A stretch of 53,714 nucleotides of DNA from Verrucomicrobiota bacterium (GTDB lineage: Bacteria; Verrucomicrobiota; Verrucomicrobiia; Verrucomicrobiales; Akkermansiaceae). The position numbers and the translations under genes are program-made. The notes under the pieces were generated by a model, which made no database searches, was not told the DNA's origin, and saw nothing but the letters and a program-made list of their open reading frames with translations. The stretch is from positions 1-53,714 of the forward strand of contig JAPLUI010000252.1 in the NCBI GenBank assembly GCA_026397725.1, in the 5' to 3' direction. This document shows, one piece after another, positions 26,171 through 35,333 of this stretch (the first letter of the stretch is position 1; each line of letters opens with the position of its first letter).

Positions 26171-27208
26171 TCAGGCCTCCAGGATGAGGCAAATGGGCGC
26201 TTCGAGACTGGCTTTGACGTGGTTGAGGAAGGTGACGGCTTCGCGGCCATCGACGAGGCGGTGGTCGTAGCTGAGGGCGAGGTACATCATCGGGCGGATG
26301 ACGACCCTGCCAGCGATGGCGACGGGGCGTTGCTGGATGGTGTGCATGCCGAGCAGTCCGCTCTGCGGGGGATTGAGGATGGGGGTGCTGAGCAGCGAGC
26401 CATAGACGCCGCCGTTGGAGACGGTGAAAACCCCGCCCTGGAGGTCCTCCAGGGTGATGGTTCCAGCATGGGATTTTTCGGCGTAGCCGACAATGTCTTG
26501 TTCGATCCGGGCGAGGGACTTTTGGTCGCAATCCCGGAGCACCGGCACTAACAGCCCCCTGGCCGTGCTGATGGCCACGCCGATGTCGTAAAAATGATTT
26601 TCAACGATGTCCGTGCCATCGATGCGGGCATTGATGGCTGGCACTTGCTTGAGGGCGATGACAACGGCTTTGATGAAAAACGACATCAAGCCGAGCTTGA
26701 CCCCGTGTTTGCTGGTGAAGCTCTCCTGGACCTGCTGGCGGAGGTCCAGGACCGCGCTCATGTCCACCTCGTTGAAGGTGGTGAGAATGGCGGCGCTCTG
26801 CTGGGCGTTGACGAGCTGAGTGGCGATCTTGCGCCGCAACGGCGACATTTGGCGGCGGGTGCTGCGGGGGGCCGAGGAGGGCAGGTGGGGGATTTCCGGG
26901 ACCGCGGGGAGGATGGGACTGGTCGGACCCGTCGGACTGGTCGGACTGGTCGGACTTATGGAATTCATGGGAGCGTTGGTCTCCAGGCGGGCGATGGGGG
27001 TGCCGATGGCGACTTCCTGGCCTTCGGGGATGAGGATTTCGAGGATGCCGTCGGTGGCGGCGGCCAGCTCGTTGGCCACCTTGTCGGTTTCCAGGGTGAC
27101 GAGCAGCTCGCCCTGGCGGACGGTTTCGCCGGACTGCTTGTGCCAGCGGGCGAGGTTGGCGGAAGTGATGGATTCGCCGGCAGCAGGAACCCGGACGTCG
27201 ATGAGCAT
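26171..27208 (-). CDS. sucB: Dihydrolipoyl succinyltransferase (E2 of 2-oxoglutarate dehydrogenase)
   Basis: The 345-residue protein has an N-terminal lipoyl domain with LETDKVANE (lipoyl-Lys43), a low-complexity linker (residues about 80-117) and a C-terminal acyltransferase domain ending with SYDHRLVDGREAVTFL (catalytic His and Asp). It transfers the succinyl group to CoA. It starts 20 bases after the sucA stop, in one operon. Most SucB proteins are about 400 residues and have a peripheral-subunit-binding domain between linker and catalytic domain; I cannot see one here. The linker is built partly from a 9-bp repeat (SPTSPTSPTGPTSP). Confidence 0.9.
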   Translation of the reverse strand: MLIDVRVPAAGESITSANLARWHKQSGETVRQGELLVTLETDKVANELAAATDGILEILIPEGQEVAIGTPIARLETNAPMNSISPTSPTSPTGPTSPILPAVPEIPHLPSSAPRSTRRQMSPLRRKIATQLVNAQQSAAILTTFNEVDMSAVLDLRQQVQESFTSKHGVKLGLMSFFIKAVVIALKQVPAINARIDGTDIVENHFYDIGVAISTARGLLVPVLRDCDQKSLARIEQDIVGYAEKSHAGTITLEDLQGGVFTVSNGGVYGSLLSTPILNPPQSGLLGMHTIQQRPVAIAGRVVIRPMMYLALSYDHRLVDGREAVTFLNHVKASLEAPICLILEA

Positions 27209-27227
27209 GGAGAGGCAGGGGTGGATG

Positions 27228-29993
27228 TTAGATTGTGAAGGCCCGGGCGAGGAGGGCCGTTTGCTCGCGGGAGTGGATGGCCTTGGAGCCGGAGGCGGGG
27301 CTGGCAGCCGCGAGGCGGCCGGCATAGCGGGGCTTGGTGCCCACCGTGGCTTCGAGCAGGGGCGAGACAAACGTCCACGCCCCCATGTTGGCGGGTTCCT
27401 CCTGGCACCAGACGAAGCGGCTGGCGTTCGGGTACTGGCTGAGGATGGCCGCGAGCAGGTCCTGATGGAATGGATAGAGCTGTTCGAGGCGGAGGATGGC
27501 GGCAGTGTCGATGGCGGCGGCCTGGCGGTGGGCGCAGAGGTCGTAGAAAACCTTGCCGGTGCAGCAGATGATGCGTTCGACGGCGCTGGCATCGGCGAAG
27601 GTCTTGAGGTCCGGCAGGATTTCCTGAAAGCAGGTGTCTCCGAGAAAATCAGCTTCCGGTGAGACGGCTTCCTGGCGTGCGAGCAGGCTCTTGGGCGTCA
27701 TCAGGATGAGCGGTTTGCGGAAACTCCGGTGTTTCTGGCGGCGCAAGGCATGGAAGTACTGGGCGGGCGTGGTGAAGTTGCCGACGACCATGTTGTCCGC
27801 CGCGCACAGTTGCAGGAAGCGTTCGAGGCGGGCGCTGGAGTGCTCGGGGCCCATGCCGTCATAGCCGTGGGGCAGCAGCATGACGAGGTCGCTGGGGGTT
27901 TGCCATTTGGATTCGGCGGTGGCGATGAATTGGTCGATGATGACTTGCGCGCCATTGGCGAAGTCGCCGAACTGCGCTTCCCAGAGCGTGAGCATGGCGG
28001 GGTAACCGAGGGAATAGCCATAGTCAAAACCTAACACTGCGAACTCGGAGAGCAAGGAGTTATAGACACAGAACCGGGCCTGCTCCGGGCCGAGATGTTC
28101 CAAGGGGAGATGCCGCGTGCGGGTCTCGGAATCGTAAAACACCGCGTGGCGCTGCGAGAAGGTGCCGCGGCGGCTGTCTTGCCCGGACAAGCGCACCGGC
28201 GTCCGCTCCAGCAGCAGCGAGCCGAAGGCCAGCGACTCGGCCAACGCCCAGTCGATGGGGCCGCCGTGCTGCAAGGCCTGGACGCGGCGCGGGATGAAGC
28301 GTTTCGCCAGGGTGGGGTGCAGGTTGAAGTCGGCGGGCATGGTGGTGAGGACCGTGCCGACGTGGAGCAGCAGATCGCGCCCGATGCCGGTGGGAACCGG
28401 GGCGTGGGAATACTCGGGCTGGACGATGGCGGTGGAACCGCTGAAGGCCGTGCGTGCGCCGGCCGCGCTGAGTTCCATCATTTTGTTATACCCGGCTTCG
28501 AGCTTGTCCCAAATGGTTTGCTCGATGGCGTCGGCATCCTCCTGGCTGATGAGGTCCTGGGCGATGAGTTGCTGTTTGTAAAGGTGGCCGAAGGTTTCGC
28601 GGGCGGCGATTTGCCTGGCGCTGAGCGGTTGGGTGAAGGCCGCCTGGTCCGACTCGTTGTGACCCTGGCGACGGTAGCACAGCATGTCGATGACGATGTC
28701 GCGGCCGAATTGCTGGCGGAACTCAAGGGCGAACCGCGAGGCCCAGTGCAGCGCCATCGGCTCCTCGCCATTGACGTGCAGGATGGGGGCCTCGATCATC
28801 TTGGCCACGTCGGTGGCATAGGCGGAGGAGCGGGCGTCGGCCGGATCGGTGGTGAATCCGATCTGGTTGTTGATGATGAGGTGGATGGTGCCGCCGGTGC
28901 GGTAACCGGGGAGTTGGGACAGGTTGAGAACCTCCGCCACCGAGCCCTGCCCGGCGAAGGCGGCATCGCCGTGGATGAGCAGCGGCAGGACCCGCTTGCG
29001 ATCCGTGCCGGTGCCGTCGTCGCCGAGGATGCGCTGGCGGGCGCGGGCCTTGCCCTCGACGATGGCATTGACGGCTTCGAGGTGGCTGGGGTTGGCGGCG
29101 AGGTTGACGCGGACCTTGCCATCGGCCAACTCGCGGACGTTTTCGTAGCCGAGGTGGTATTTCACATCGCCATCCCCCGCCACCACGTCCGGGGTGTAGT
29201 CGGGGGTGAATTCATGCAGGAGGGTGGTGAGCGTCTTGCGCAGGAAATTCGCCAGCACATTGAGGCGGCCGCGGTGGGACATGCCCATTTCGATTTCCGC
29301 GACGCCCTTGGCCGGGCAGTGTTCCAGGATGGCGTTGAGGACGATCATCGCGCCTTCGCCGCCTTCCAGCGAGAAACGCTTTTCACCGAGGAATTTCCGG
29401 CTGAGAAACTGCTCGAAGGCCTCCGCCTCTAACAGCCAGCGGAGGGCCTCGGCTTGGCGCTCGGCCGGATCGGGTGCGGCCAGGGTGCGGGCTTCGATGC
29501 GGTCGCGCACCCACTCATGCACCGCCGTGTCGCGGATGTGCATGAACTCAAAGCCGATGCTGCTCGAATAGGTCGCCTCCAGCGCCGCGATCATCTCGCG
29601 CAATTTCATTTTCGCCGCGTGGCGGAACGACGGCGTGGACGCCTCGCGCTCCAGCTCCGCCGGGCTGAAGCCCAAGTGTCCGCTGGCAAGGCGGGGGTTG
29701 CGGGCGGGTTGCTCCTCGAGCGGGTTGAGGTGTGCCTGGGTGTGACCGAGGGTGCGGTAGTTGTCGATCAGACTCGCGACTTTTCCAACAAACCCGGGAT
29801 CATGCCCGGTTCCGGAGGTGGCGGAATCCGCCGTGCTTGCCCCTTCGATCTTCCGTGGCTGGGCGGCCCCCAGCTCGAAGCCCTCGAAAAACGCTGACCA
29901 GGTCGGCTCGACCGAACGCGCGTCCTCGCGCCACCGGGCGTGGTTTTCTTCAAGCAAATCCGCATTGGCGCGGGTCGGAACCGAGGAGTTCAT
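27228..29993 (-). CDS. sucA: 2-oxoglutarate dehydrogenase E1 component
   Basis: The 921-residue protein shows the SucA landmarks in order: an N-terminal E2-binding helix (ANADLLEENHARWREDARSV), IGMSHRGRLNVL-like block (EMGMSHRGRLNVLANFL), the thiamine diphosphate region GDAAFAGQGSVAEVLNLSQL with INNQIGFTT, CYRRQGHNESD, and the C-terminal transketolase part with LLPHGYDGMGPEHSSAR. It decarboxylates 2-oxoglutarate and passes the succinyl group to SucB. The E3 gene is not in the window. Confidence 0.95.
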   Translation of the reverse strand: MNSSVPTRANADLLEENHARWREDARSVEPTWSAFFEGFELGAAQPRKIEGASTADSATSGTGHDPGFVGKVASLIDNYRTLGHTQAHLNPLEEQPARNPRLASGHLGFSPAELEREASTPSFRHAAKMKLREMIAALEATYSSSIGFEFMHIRDTAVHEWVRDRIEARTLAAPDPAERQAEALRWLLEAEAFEQFLSRKFLGEKRFSLEGGEGAMIVLNAILEHCPAKGVAEIEMGMSHRGRLNVLANFLRKTLTTLLHEFTPDYTPDVVAGDGDVKYHLGYENVRELADGKVRVNLAANPSHLEAVNAIVEGKARARQRILGDDGTGTDRKRVLPLLIHGDAAFAGQGSVAEVLNLSQLPGYRTGGTIHLIINNQIGFTTDPADARSSAYATDVAKMIEAPILHVNGEEPMALHWASRFALEFRQQFGRDIVIDMLCYRRQGHNESDQAAFTQPLSARQIAARETFGHLYKQQLIAQDLISQEDADAIEQTIWDKLEAGYNKMMELSAAGARTAFSGSTAIVQPEYSHAPVPTGIGRDLLLHVGTVLTTMPADFNLHPTLAKRFIPRRVQALQHGGPIDWALAESLAFGSLLLERTPVRLSGQDSRRGTFSQRHAVFYDSETRTRHLPLEHLGPEQARFCVYNSLLSEFAVLGFDYGYSLGYPAMLTLWEAQFGDFANGAQVIIDQFIATAESKWQTPSDLVMLLPHGYDGMGPEHSSARLERFLQLCAADNMVVGNFTTPAQYFHALRRQKHRSFRKPLILMTPKSLLARQEAVSPEADFLGDTCFQEILPDLKTFADASAVERIICCTGKVFYDLCAHRQAAAIDTAAILRLEQLYPFHQDLLAAILSQYPNASRFVWCQEEPANMGAWTFVSPLLEATVGTKPRYAGRLAAASPASGSKAIHSREQTALLARAFTI

Positions 29994-30164
29994 GGGCGGG
30001 AATGGAGAATCTTACGGCACGGGGAGGGTTTTCATGGGCGGTCCACGCCGCCATCGATTTCTGCAACGGCAACTGTTGCCGCAGTCGCTCGTCTTCGGGC
30101 AGCGAGTCGATGGTCACTTGCACAAGTCCATCTGCATCGCCCACACCTCACAGTTCCTCATCCC
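29994..30164. other. Upstream region of sucA
   Basis: Short intergenic stretch with a dyad (gcaacggcaactgttgccgc, 30063-30082). It probably contains the sucAB promoter but no clear boxes were found. Confidence 0.4.
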
Positions 30165-30316
30165 GGAGGAAAATGAGTTGGCACTTTTTGGCGTTTCAGA
30201 CGAATTTGTGAATCATCCGCGCATGGGTTTCCCGGGTGGCATCAGTGCCGATGCGGTGTCATGTCTTGCTCTTACTTGATCATTGAATGTTGGAAGCTGA
30301 ATGTTGAATGTTGAAA
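30165..30316. repeat. Dispersed repeat, inverted copy of 478-668
   Basis: Read as reverse complement this stretch follows 478-668 closely: gatttcaacattcaacattc, then gatcaagtaagagcaagaca, cccatgcgcggatga and aattcgtctgaaacgcc, with scattered mismatches and fewer copies of the internal aacattcaacttcc unit. The two copies are about 29.7 kb apart and in opposite orientation. Confidence 0.85.
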
Positions 30317-30341
30317 TCAGGGATGGAGAACTAAACAGCAA

Positions 30342-30367
30342 GGGGTGGAGAATCGCTTCCCCACCCC
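30342..30367 (-). terminator. Possible terminator of the pilus-like operon
   Basis: A 7-bp stem (ggggtgg / ccacccc) with a 12-base loop starts about 20 bases after the secretin stop. On the minus strand it is followed by TTGCTGTTTAG, a weak T-tract. Confidence 0.45.
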
Positions 30368-30387
30368 TGACATGTTCAGGATCTGCT

Positions 30388-33042
30388 TCAGGGTGGTGGC
30401 AACTCAGGCAACACCTCGCCCGGCGGCGTGCTGACAGGCGTTTCGGCCGGCGGCGGTATCGACGGCGTACCGGAATCGGCACCGCGCAGCGGGCGACCGG
30501 TGGCATCGATGATCTGCGCCGTGACGAAGATGATGAGGTTGCTCTTGATGCGGTTCTCCGCCTTGGACTGGAACAGCCGCCCGATGAGCGGAATGTCACC
30601 GAAGATCGGCACACTGTCTTGCACATTCTGCACATCCTCCCGAATCAAGCCACCGACGGCGACAGTGTAGCCGTCGTAGATGGAAAGCGAGGTTGAGACC
30701 CGGCGGGTGGAAAACACCGGCATCTCGATGCGGTTGTCCGTGAGCACCACGGTGGTGGGGTTGCCAAAGAGGTCCGTGGATGGCGACTTGATCGGACTGC
30801 CGTAGTTGATGAATCCCTCGAACTCGACAATCTCCGGCACGAAACGCAGGTCGATGACGTAGTCGTTCTCGGCGATGTTGGGCTCGATCTCAAGGGTGAC
30901 CCCCGTCGGGCGGGTTTCCCATGCGGAGGGAGTGGCCGGGGTGACCGCGCCACCGCCACCGCCACCGCCACCGCCAAAGCCGCCGAAGTTGTTGTTGTTG
31001 TTTTGTTGGGGCAGTTGCGGGGGCTCGTATTCGGTCGCGTAGATGAATTCACGGACGATTTCAATGGTGGCCTTTTGTCCGTGTTTGGCGGTCACGGACG
31101 GGGCGGTCATGAGGTCGGTGCCCTTTTTCTGCGCGAGGCCGCGCATGATGAGCTGGACCTGGCCATCCGAGAACAGGCCGGTGATTGCCGCAATCCCCGG
31201 AGCCACGTTGGTGTTGTCGGCGGTGCGGAGCGGGTTGTTCAGAATGGAATCAATGCTGTTGCGATTGATCGCCCCGTCACCGCTGCGGAGGGGCGCGGTG
31301 GCAATGTTAGTAACCGGAAACACCGGATTCTGCGGAATTCCCGGAATGGAAACGCCATTGACCGGATTGATGAAGTCGGCAGCCGTGCGCTTCAGGCCAT
31401 TGCCGATGGTGCCACCGGATGCGAACATGGTGTTGGCGCTGAGCCCGAAGGGGGAAACGAGCCAATCGAAGCTGAGTTCATCGTTGTTTTCCTGGGTGAT
31501 TTCAACAAACTTGGTGGTGATCTTGATCTGCTTGGGTTGATCGACCCGCATGCTGTTGACCAACTGCTCCACCTTGTCGAGTTCGGCGGCCGTATTGGTG
31601 ACCAGCAGTCCGCTGGGACTGAGCGTGGCGGAACTGCCGTCGCCAAACGCGATGCCGGACTTCTTGAGCAGTTCGATGATCGGCTTCTTGGGAGTCAGGG
31701 TCTTGCTGCCGCCACCTTTGGCAGGCGTGGCAAAGGGATCGGCCTCGGCAGCCGCATCGTTGCCCCCGCCAGCGGAAGCATTGAGGGTGTCTGAGAAGCC
31801 GGGTGGCACGCGGAACGTGCGGGTGAACGTCTCATTGCCGGTTTCAGTCATCGGCACCAGGGTGACCGCGAAATCATCCACCTTGAAGCGCAGCTTGGTG
31901 GCATCACAAATGTACTTGAGGGCCTGCCCGAGCGGGATGTTGGTGAGGCGGAGGGCCTTGATGCGCAGCGTTCCCGGACTGCCACCCGTGCTCAGCCCGC
32001 CGGTTTCCGCCGCGGCATCCAGCGCGGTGTCCCCGCCGCCAGCGCTATTCGGTCTGCGAATCAGGAAGTTGACGCCTTTCTTGTTGGGATCGAGTTCAAG
32101 GACATCCAACTCGGCGGCACGCAGGCGCAGGAAATCCACGGCTTCATCCACCGTGATGTCATCGAAGGCAATGTTAGGGATGATGATGCGGCGCAGCTTT
32201 TCGTTGATGTAGGCAATGCCGGAGCTGACGGCCGGGCCGCCGCCACCGGCAAAGCCTTCTTGGGGTCCTTCCGAGGGCAGGGACAACTCCCAGGCCTTGT
32301 CCACTTCCATCAGCAGCTCGGCACGGGTGTGATCGTAGGCGGCACGATAGTATCTTGACTTGGAAGACGCAATGACTTCCAAGCCGCGGCGGGCGGCGGA
32401 GTTGTAGGGATCGACGCGCAGGACTTTTTCGTATTCGCGCTTGGCGGCATCATATTTGCCGAGGTTGGAGTTGCCCTCAGCCATGTAGAGGCCGCGCCGG
32501 ACTTCGTCGATTTTCTGGGTGTGGGCGTAGTCGAGTGCGGGATTGGTGCGGATCGGGTCGTCCAGATAGGCGAGTTCGCGTTTGGCGGCGGCATTGTCCG
32601 GGTCTGCGACGAGGGCATCTTCGAGCAGCGCCCGGGCATCACCGTAGTTGCCCTTACCGCCCTTGGTCGGGTCCTTGCCACCTTGGCGGCGGAATTTCTG
32701 GGCGAGGGCAACACTGGCATCGGTGAGGTGCTCCGTGATGACCCTGCGGCGATCAGCCAGCATCGGGGCATCCGGCAGCACGCTTCGCGCCTGGGAAAAT
32801 TTGTCCAAGGCTTGCTGGTAGTCGCCCTTTGCGTAGGCGTTGCGGCCCTCGAGAAGCAGGCGATCCGCTTCGGCGACGGCCTGTTGACGACGGATCATCT
32901 CACGTTCGGCGAGGGCACTGAGGTTGGAGGAACCCGAACCTTCCCCGGCACTGGCGACCGTGATGGTGGCTGGCATGGCGGCTGCCACAGCCATCAATGC
33001 GATGGCAGAGCGACTGGAGCGATACATAGGCGGTTGTTGCAT
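30388..33042 (-). CDS. Secretin-like outer membrane protein of the pilus-like locus (Amuc_1098 type)
   Basis: The 884-residue protein has a signal peptide, a tetratricopeptide-like region (about residues 35-240, with EADRLLLEGRNAYAKGDYQQ), secretin N-domains, and a C-terminal secretin core (TAKHGQKATIEIV; the VGGLIREDVQNVQDSVPIFG block followed by IPLIGRLFQS and LIIFVTAQI). A run of Asn and Gly (NNNNNFGGFGGGGGGGGG) sits inside the core. It would form the outer membrane pore. It is the last gene of the five-gene operon. Amuc_1098 of Akkermansia has the same architecture. Start at 33042 or at an ATG at 33027. Confidence 0.85.
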   Translation of the reverse strand: MQQPPMYRSSRSAIALMAVAAAMPATITVASAGEGSGSSNLSALAEREMIRRQQAVAEADRLLLEGRNAYAKGDYQQALDKFSQARSVLPDAPMLADRRRVITEHLTDASVALAQKFRRQGGKDPTKGGKGNYGDARALLEDALVADPDNAAAKRELAYLDDPIRTNPALDYAHTQKIDEVRRGLYMAEGNSNLGKYDAAKREYEKVLRVDPYNSAARRGLEVIASSKSRYYRAAYDHTRAELLMEVDKAWELSLPSEGPQEGFAGGGGPAVSSGIAYINEKLRRIIIPNIAFDDITVDEAVDFLRLRAAELDVLELDPNKKGVNFLIRRPNSAGGGDTALDAAAETGGLSTGGSPGTLRIKALRLTNIPLGQALKYICDATKLRFKVDDFAVTLVPMTETGNETFTRTFRVPPGFSDTLNASAGGGNDAAAEADPFATPAKGGGSKTLTPKKPIIELLKKSGIAFGDGSSATLSPSGLLVTNTAAELDKVEQLVNSMRVDQPKQIKITTKFVEITQENNDELSFDWLVSPFGLSANTMFASGGTIGNGLKRTAADFINPVNGVSIPGIPQNPVFPVTNIATAPLRSGDGAINRNSIDSILNNPLRTADNTNVAPGIAAITGLFSDGQVQLIMRGLAQKKGTDLMTAPSVTAKHGQKATIEIVREFIYATEYEPPQLPQQNNNNNFGGFGGGGGGGGGAVTPATPSAWETRPTGVTLEIEPNIAENDYVIDLRFVPEIVEFEGFINYGSPIKSPSTDLFGNPTTVVLTDNRIEMPVFSTRRVSTSLSIYDGYTVAVGGLIREDVQNVQDSVPIFGDIPLIGRLFQSKAENRIKSNLIIFVTAQIIDATGRPLRGADSGTPSIPPPAETPVSTPPGEVLPELPPP

Positions 33043-33103
33043 GATTGGCTGGCGGTGTTTGACGGTGTTTGCGGTGTTTGAAAAGCGATTTCTCAAAAAA
33101 CTT

Positions 33104-34153
33104 TCAGGGGCTCGTTTCCGGGAAGGCCCCTTTGCGGATGGTGACGGACTTTTTCTCGCCCTTGGTGTCGGGGTATTCCACCTCGATTTGTTCCGGGGTG
33201 ACTTTCTTGAGGAGGTAATCCTTCTTGGGCGAGTCGAAGGGCAGGCCGAAAGTGGTGTTTTCCTTGATGGTTTCCTTTTTTCCTTCGGACCCGATCGCTT
33301 CCAGGCTGAGGATGGCGCTACGGTCGTATTTGGAAAACTCCTGGATCCGCCCCTCGGGGAACTGGGGAATCTCGTAAAGGGCGCCTTTTTTGTTAGGAAT
33401 CTGGTCTTCGATTTTGGCGTAGATGACCTCCATTTCCGTGTGGGTGGCATTGTTCATTTCCATCCGTTTGTCCATGCCAAGATACTTGAAGCGGTTTTTC
33501 ATCACCCCGTCGGCAAAGAACAACTCACCGGGTTTGACGGTGATGCCGGTTTTGGTCTGGTTTTTCCCACCGGCGGTGTCACCATATTTGAAGGTGAACT
33601 TGTCGCCGTCCGGGAAGCCCGGGCGGATGAACCAGTTGAGGCTATCATCCTTTTCAAACATCAGCTTGGCGATGAGCGGCGGATGAGACTTGGGGTCGTT
33701 GGGGTCGGTTTTGCCCTTGAATTCCTCGAGATTGGTGTAGCCATCGCCGTCGGCATCGCGGTTCGGGGAGTCGGCGAAACCAGGATCCAGCCGGTGCTCG
33801 ATCCACCATGGATTCGGGATCGGCGAATGGATGGCCGGGCTCTTGAGCAAATCAAGCGGCTTGTCCGGGCGATCACGCTCGATGTAGAGCGGAATGCCGG
33901 TGAACAAATCGACGATGCGGCCGTCGGTTTCGGCCTGGGTCCAGGCGTGATTGAGGGCGAGCGAAGCGAGCGCCATGGGCACCAGGTCGGCGCTCGGGAT
34001 GGATGAATCGTTGCTGCCCGAGCCTTGGGTGTTGGCGTTGAAATCAGTTGGGACGCTCCCTACCTTGAACCAACCGAGGAAGGCAAAACCGAGGGCGGCG
34101 ACGGCAGCACCGCCAACGGCGGCTTTTTCGTAATTCTGGGAAAACCAGGACAT
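33104..34153 (-). CDS. Amuc_1099-like pilus-locus protein
   Basis: The 349-residue protein has one N-terminal membrane helix (residues about 12-30), a long extracytoplasmic part and a calcium-binding-type loop DADGDGYTNLEEF of the thrombospondin type 3/dockerin kind near residue 133. The first residues MSWFSQNYEKAA resemble those of the next gene upstream (MSWIKDNKFAA), a sign of related inner membrane anchors. The gene order secretin, this gene, the Amuc_1100-like gene and a PilM-like gene matches Akkermansia. It may act like the PilP/PilO alignment complex. Confidence 0.75.
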   Translation of the reverse strand: MSWFSQNYEKAAVGGAAVAALGFAFLGWFKVGSVPTDFNANTQGSGSNDSSIPSADLVPMALASLALNHAWTQAETDGRIVDLFTGIPLYIERDRPDKPLDLLKSPAIHSPIPNPWWIEHRLDPGFADSPNRDADGDGYTNLEEFKGKTDPNDPKSHPPLIAKLMFEKDDSLNWFIRPGFPDGDKFTFKYGDTAGGKNQTKTGITVKPGELFFADGVMKNRFKYLGMDKRMEMNNATHTEMEVIYAKIEDQIPNKKGALYEIPQFPEGRIQEFSKYDRSAILSLEAIGSEGKKETIKENTTFGLPFDSPKKDYLLKKVTPEQIEVEYPDTKGEKKSVTIRKGAFPETSP

Positions 34154-34182
34154 GATCGGAGGTGAGGCTGGGATCGGGTTGG

Positions 34183-35304
34183 CTATTTGGGCACCTCGGA
34201 AAGCGCCTTGACCGGAAGGAACTGCAGGACATCAATGCGGAGGAATACTTGGAGTTCTTCGTTGCCAAGCACTTGCTTGAGAATCTGACTCGCATCCGCA
34301 GCTTTCGCCGGGGCCGGGGCGCTCGCCGGAACTCGGGCCGGTGCCGGTGCCGGGGCCGGGGCCGGGGTGCGGGCGGGTCCGGGTGCCGGGGCCGGGGTGC
34401 GAGCGGGTCCGGGCGCGGGGGCCGGGGTGCGGGCGGGTCCGGGCGCAGGTTTTTTGACTTCCTCGGCAGGCAGGGGGTCATCGGCAGGGAGGATGAAATT
34501 GGTGCCTGGACCGAAAGGGTCCGACGCCGCCCCCTTGTTGCCGGCTGGCGTGGCTTGCGGATTATCGAACTTGGCATCGGTGGTGAGTGGTGCCCGTTGC
34601 TTCTCGTTCATGATGCGCATGCTGCGCACGCTGAAGAAGAAGTCAGGGGATTTCGAGATGGTGGAAACGAACTCGCGAGCGGCGTGCTCGGTGCCTTTGA
34701 AGGTGATTTCCAGCGGGAAGGCGCGGGCGGCGTCATTGGGCCCGGCCAGCCATTTTTCGCCGTCTTCCTCGGGGAGCCTGGGACGGTGGAGATTTTGGAG
34801 TTGGGAGGGGGCGGCCTTGGCCAGGGCGAGCAGCAGTTCCTGGGTGGCCTCGAGCTGATAGTTGAGGAGTCCGGTGGCGTCGTCGCGGGCGAGTGCGGCG
34901 GTGTAGGCTTCGAAGCCGAGGAAGAAGCCTTCGGGGAGTTTGGTGTTGGGTTTTTCAAAGGCCTTGGCGACCTTTTCGCCGGCGGTTTTGGCGCGATCCG
35001 CAAAGTCCTGGGGGGTGATGTTCTTGAGTTCCTTGGGGCGGAACTTGTCAAAGGCGACCTGCAATCCGGTGATCGTGCTGCGGTAACCGTTGAGAGCCTT
35101 GATTTTGCCGGAGCGGTTGGCGATGCTCGGATACAGCGGAATCGCCTCGAACTCTGCAACTTCCTGCGCGGCGATCTGGTAGTGATCCCATGCTTTTGAA
35201 TAGCGCGCGCGGTAAGTCATGCCGACGTATAACAGCACGATGGCCCCGACCAGGGTGGCCCCTCCAAGCATGGCGGCGAATTTGTTATCCTTGATCCAAC
35301 TCAT
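34183..35304 (-). CDS. Amuc_1100-like protein
   Basis: The 373-residue protein has an N-terminal membrane helix (about residues 13-31) and a soluble region resembling the PilO-like two-domain fold reported for Amuc_1100, the immunomodulatory protein of Akkermansia (about 317 residues). It is longer here because a Pro-Ala-rich stretch (residues about 280-325) is inserted before the last 35 residues. That stretch is coded by three 30-bp tandem repeats at 34361-34450. Function in Verrucomicrobia outside Akkermansia is not established. Confidence 0.75.
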   Translation of the reverse strand: MSWIKDNKFAAMLGGATLVGAIVLLYVGMTYRARYSKAWDHYQIAAQEVAEFEAIPLYPSIANRSGKIKALNGYRSTITGLQVAFDKFRPKELKNITPQDFADRAKTAGEKVAKAFEKPNTKLPEGFFLGFEAYTAALARDDATGLLNYQLEATQELLLALAKAAPSQLQNLHRPRLPEEDGEKWLAGPNDAARAFPLEITFKGTEHAAREFVSTISKSPDFFFSVRSMRIMNEKQRAPLTTDAKFDNPQATPAGNKGAASDPFGPGTNFILPADDPLPAEEVKKPAPGPARTPAPAPGPARTPAPAPGPARTPAPAPAPAPARVPASAPAPAKAADASQILKQVLGNEELQVFLRIDVLQFLPVKALSEVPK

Positions 35305-35333
35305 AAGTGCGGGTGGCGGAAAATTGACAGGAC

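Noticed and set aside
26049..26531. Long N-terminal extension of bS21
   Set aside because: It is His-, Pro- and Arg-rich and overlaps sucB on the same strand; bS21 proteins are about 60-80 residues.
28095..29432. 445-codon open frame antisense to sucA
   Set aside because: Shadow of the conserved sucA gene; Gly- and Ala-rich with no family.
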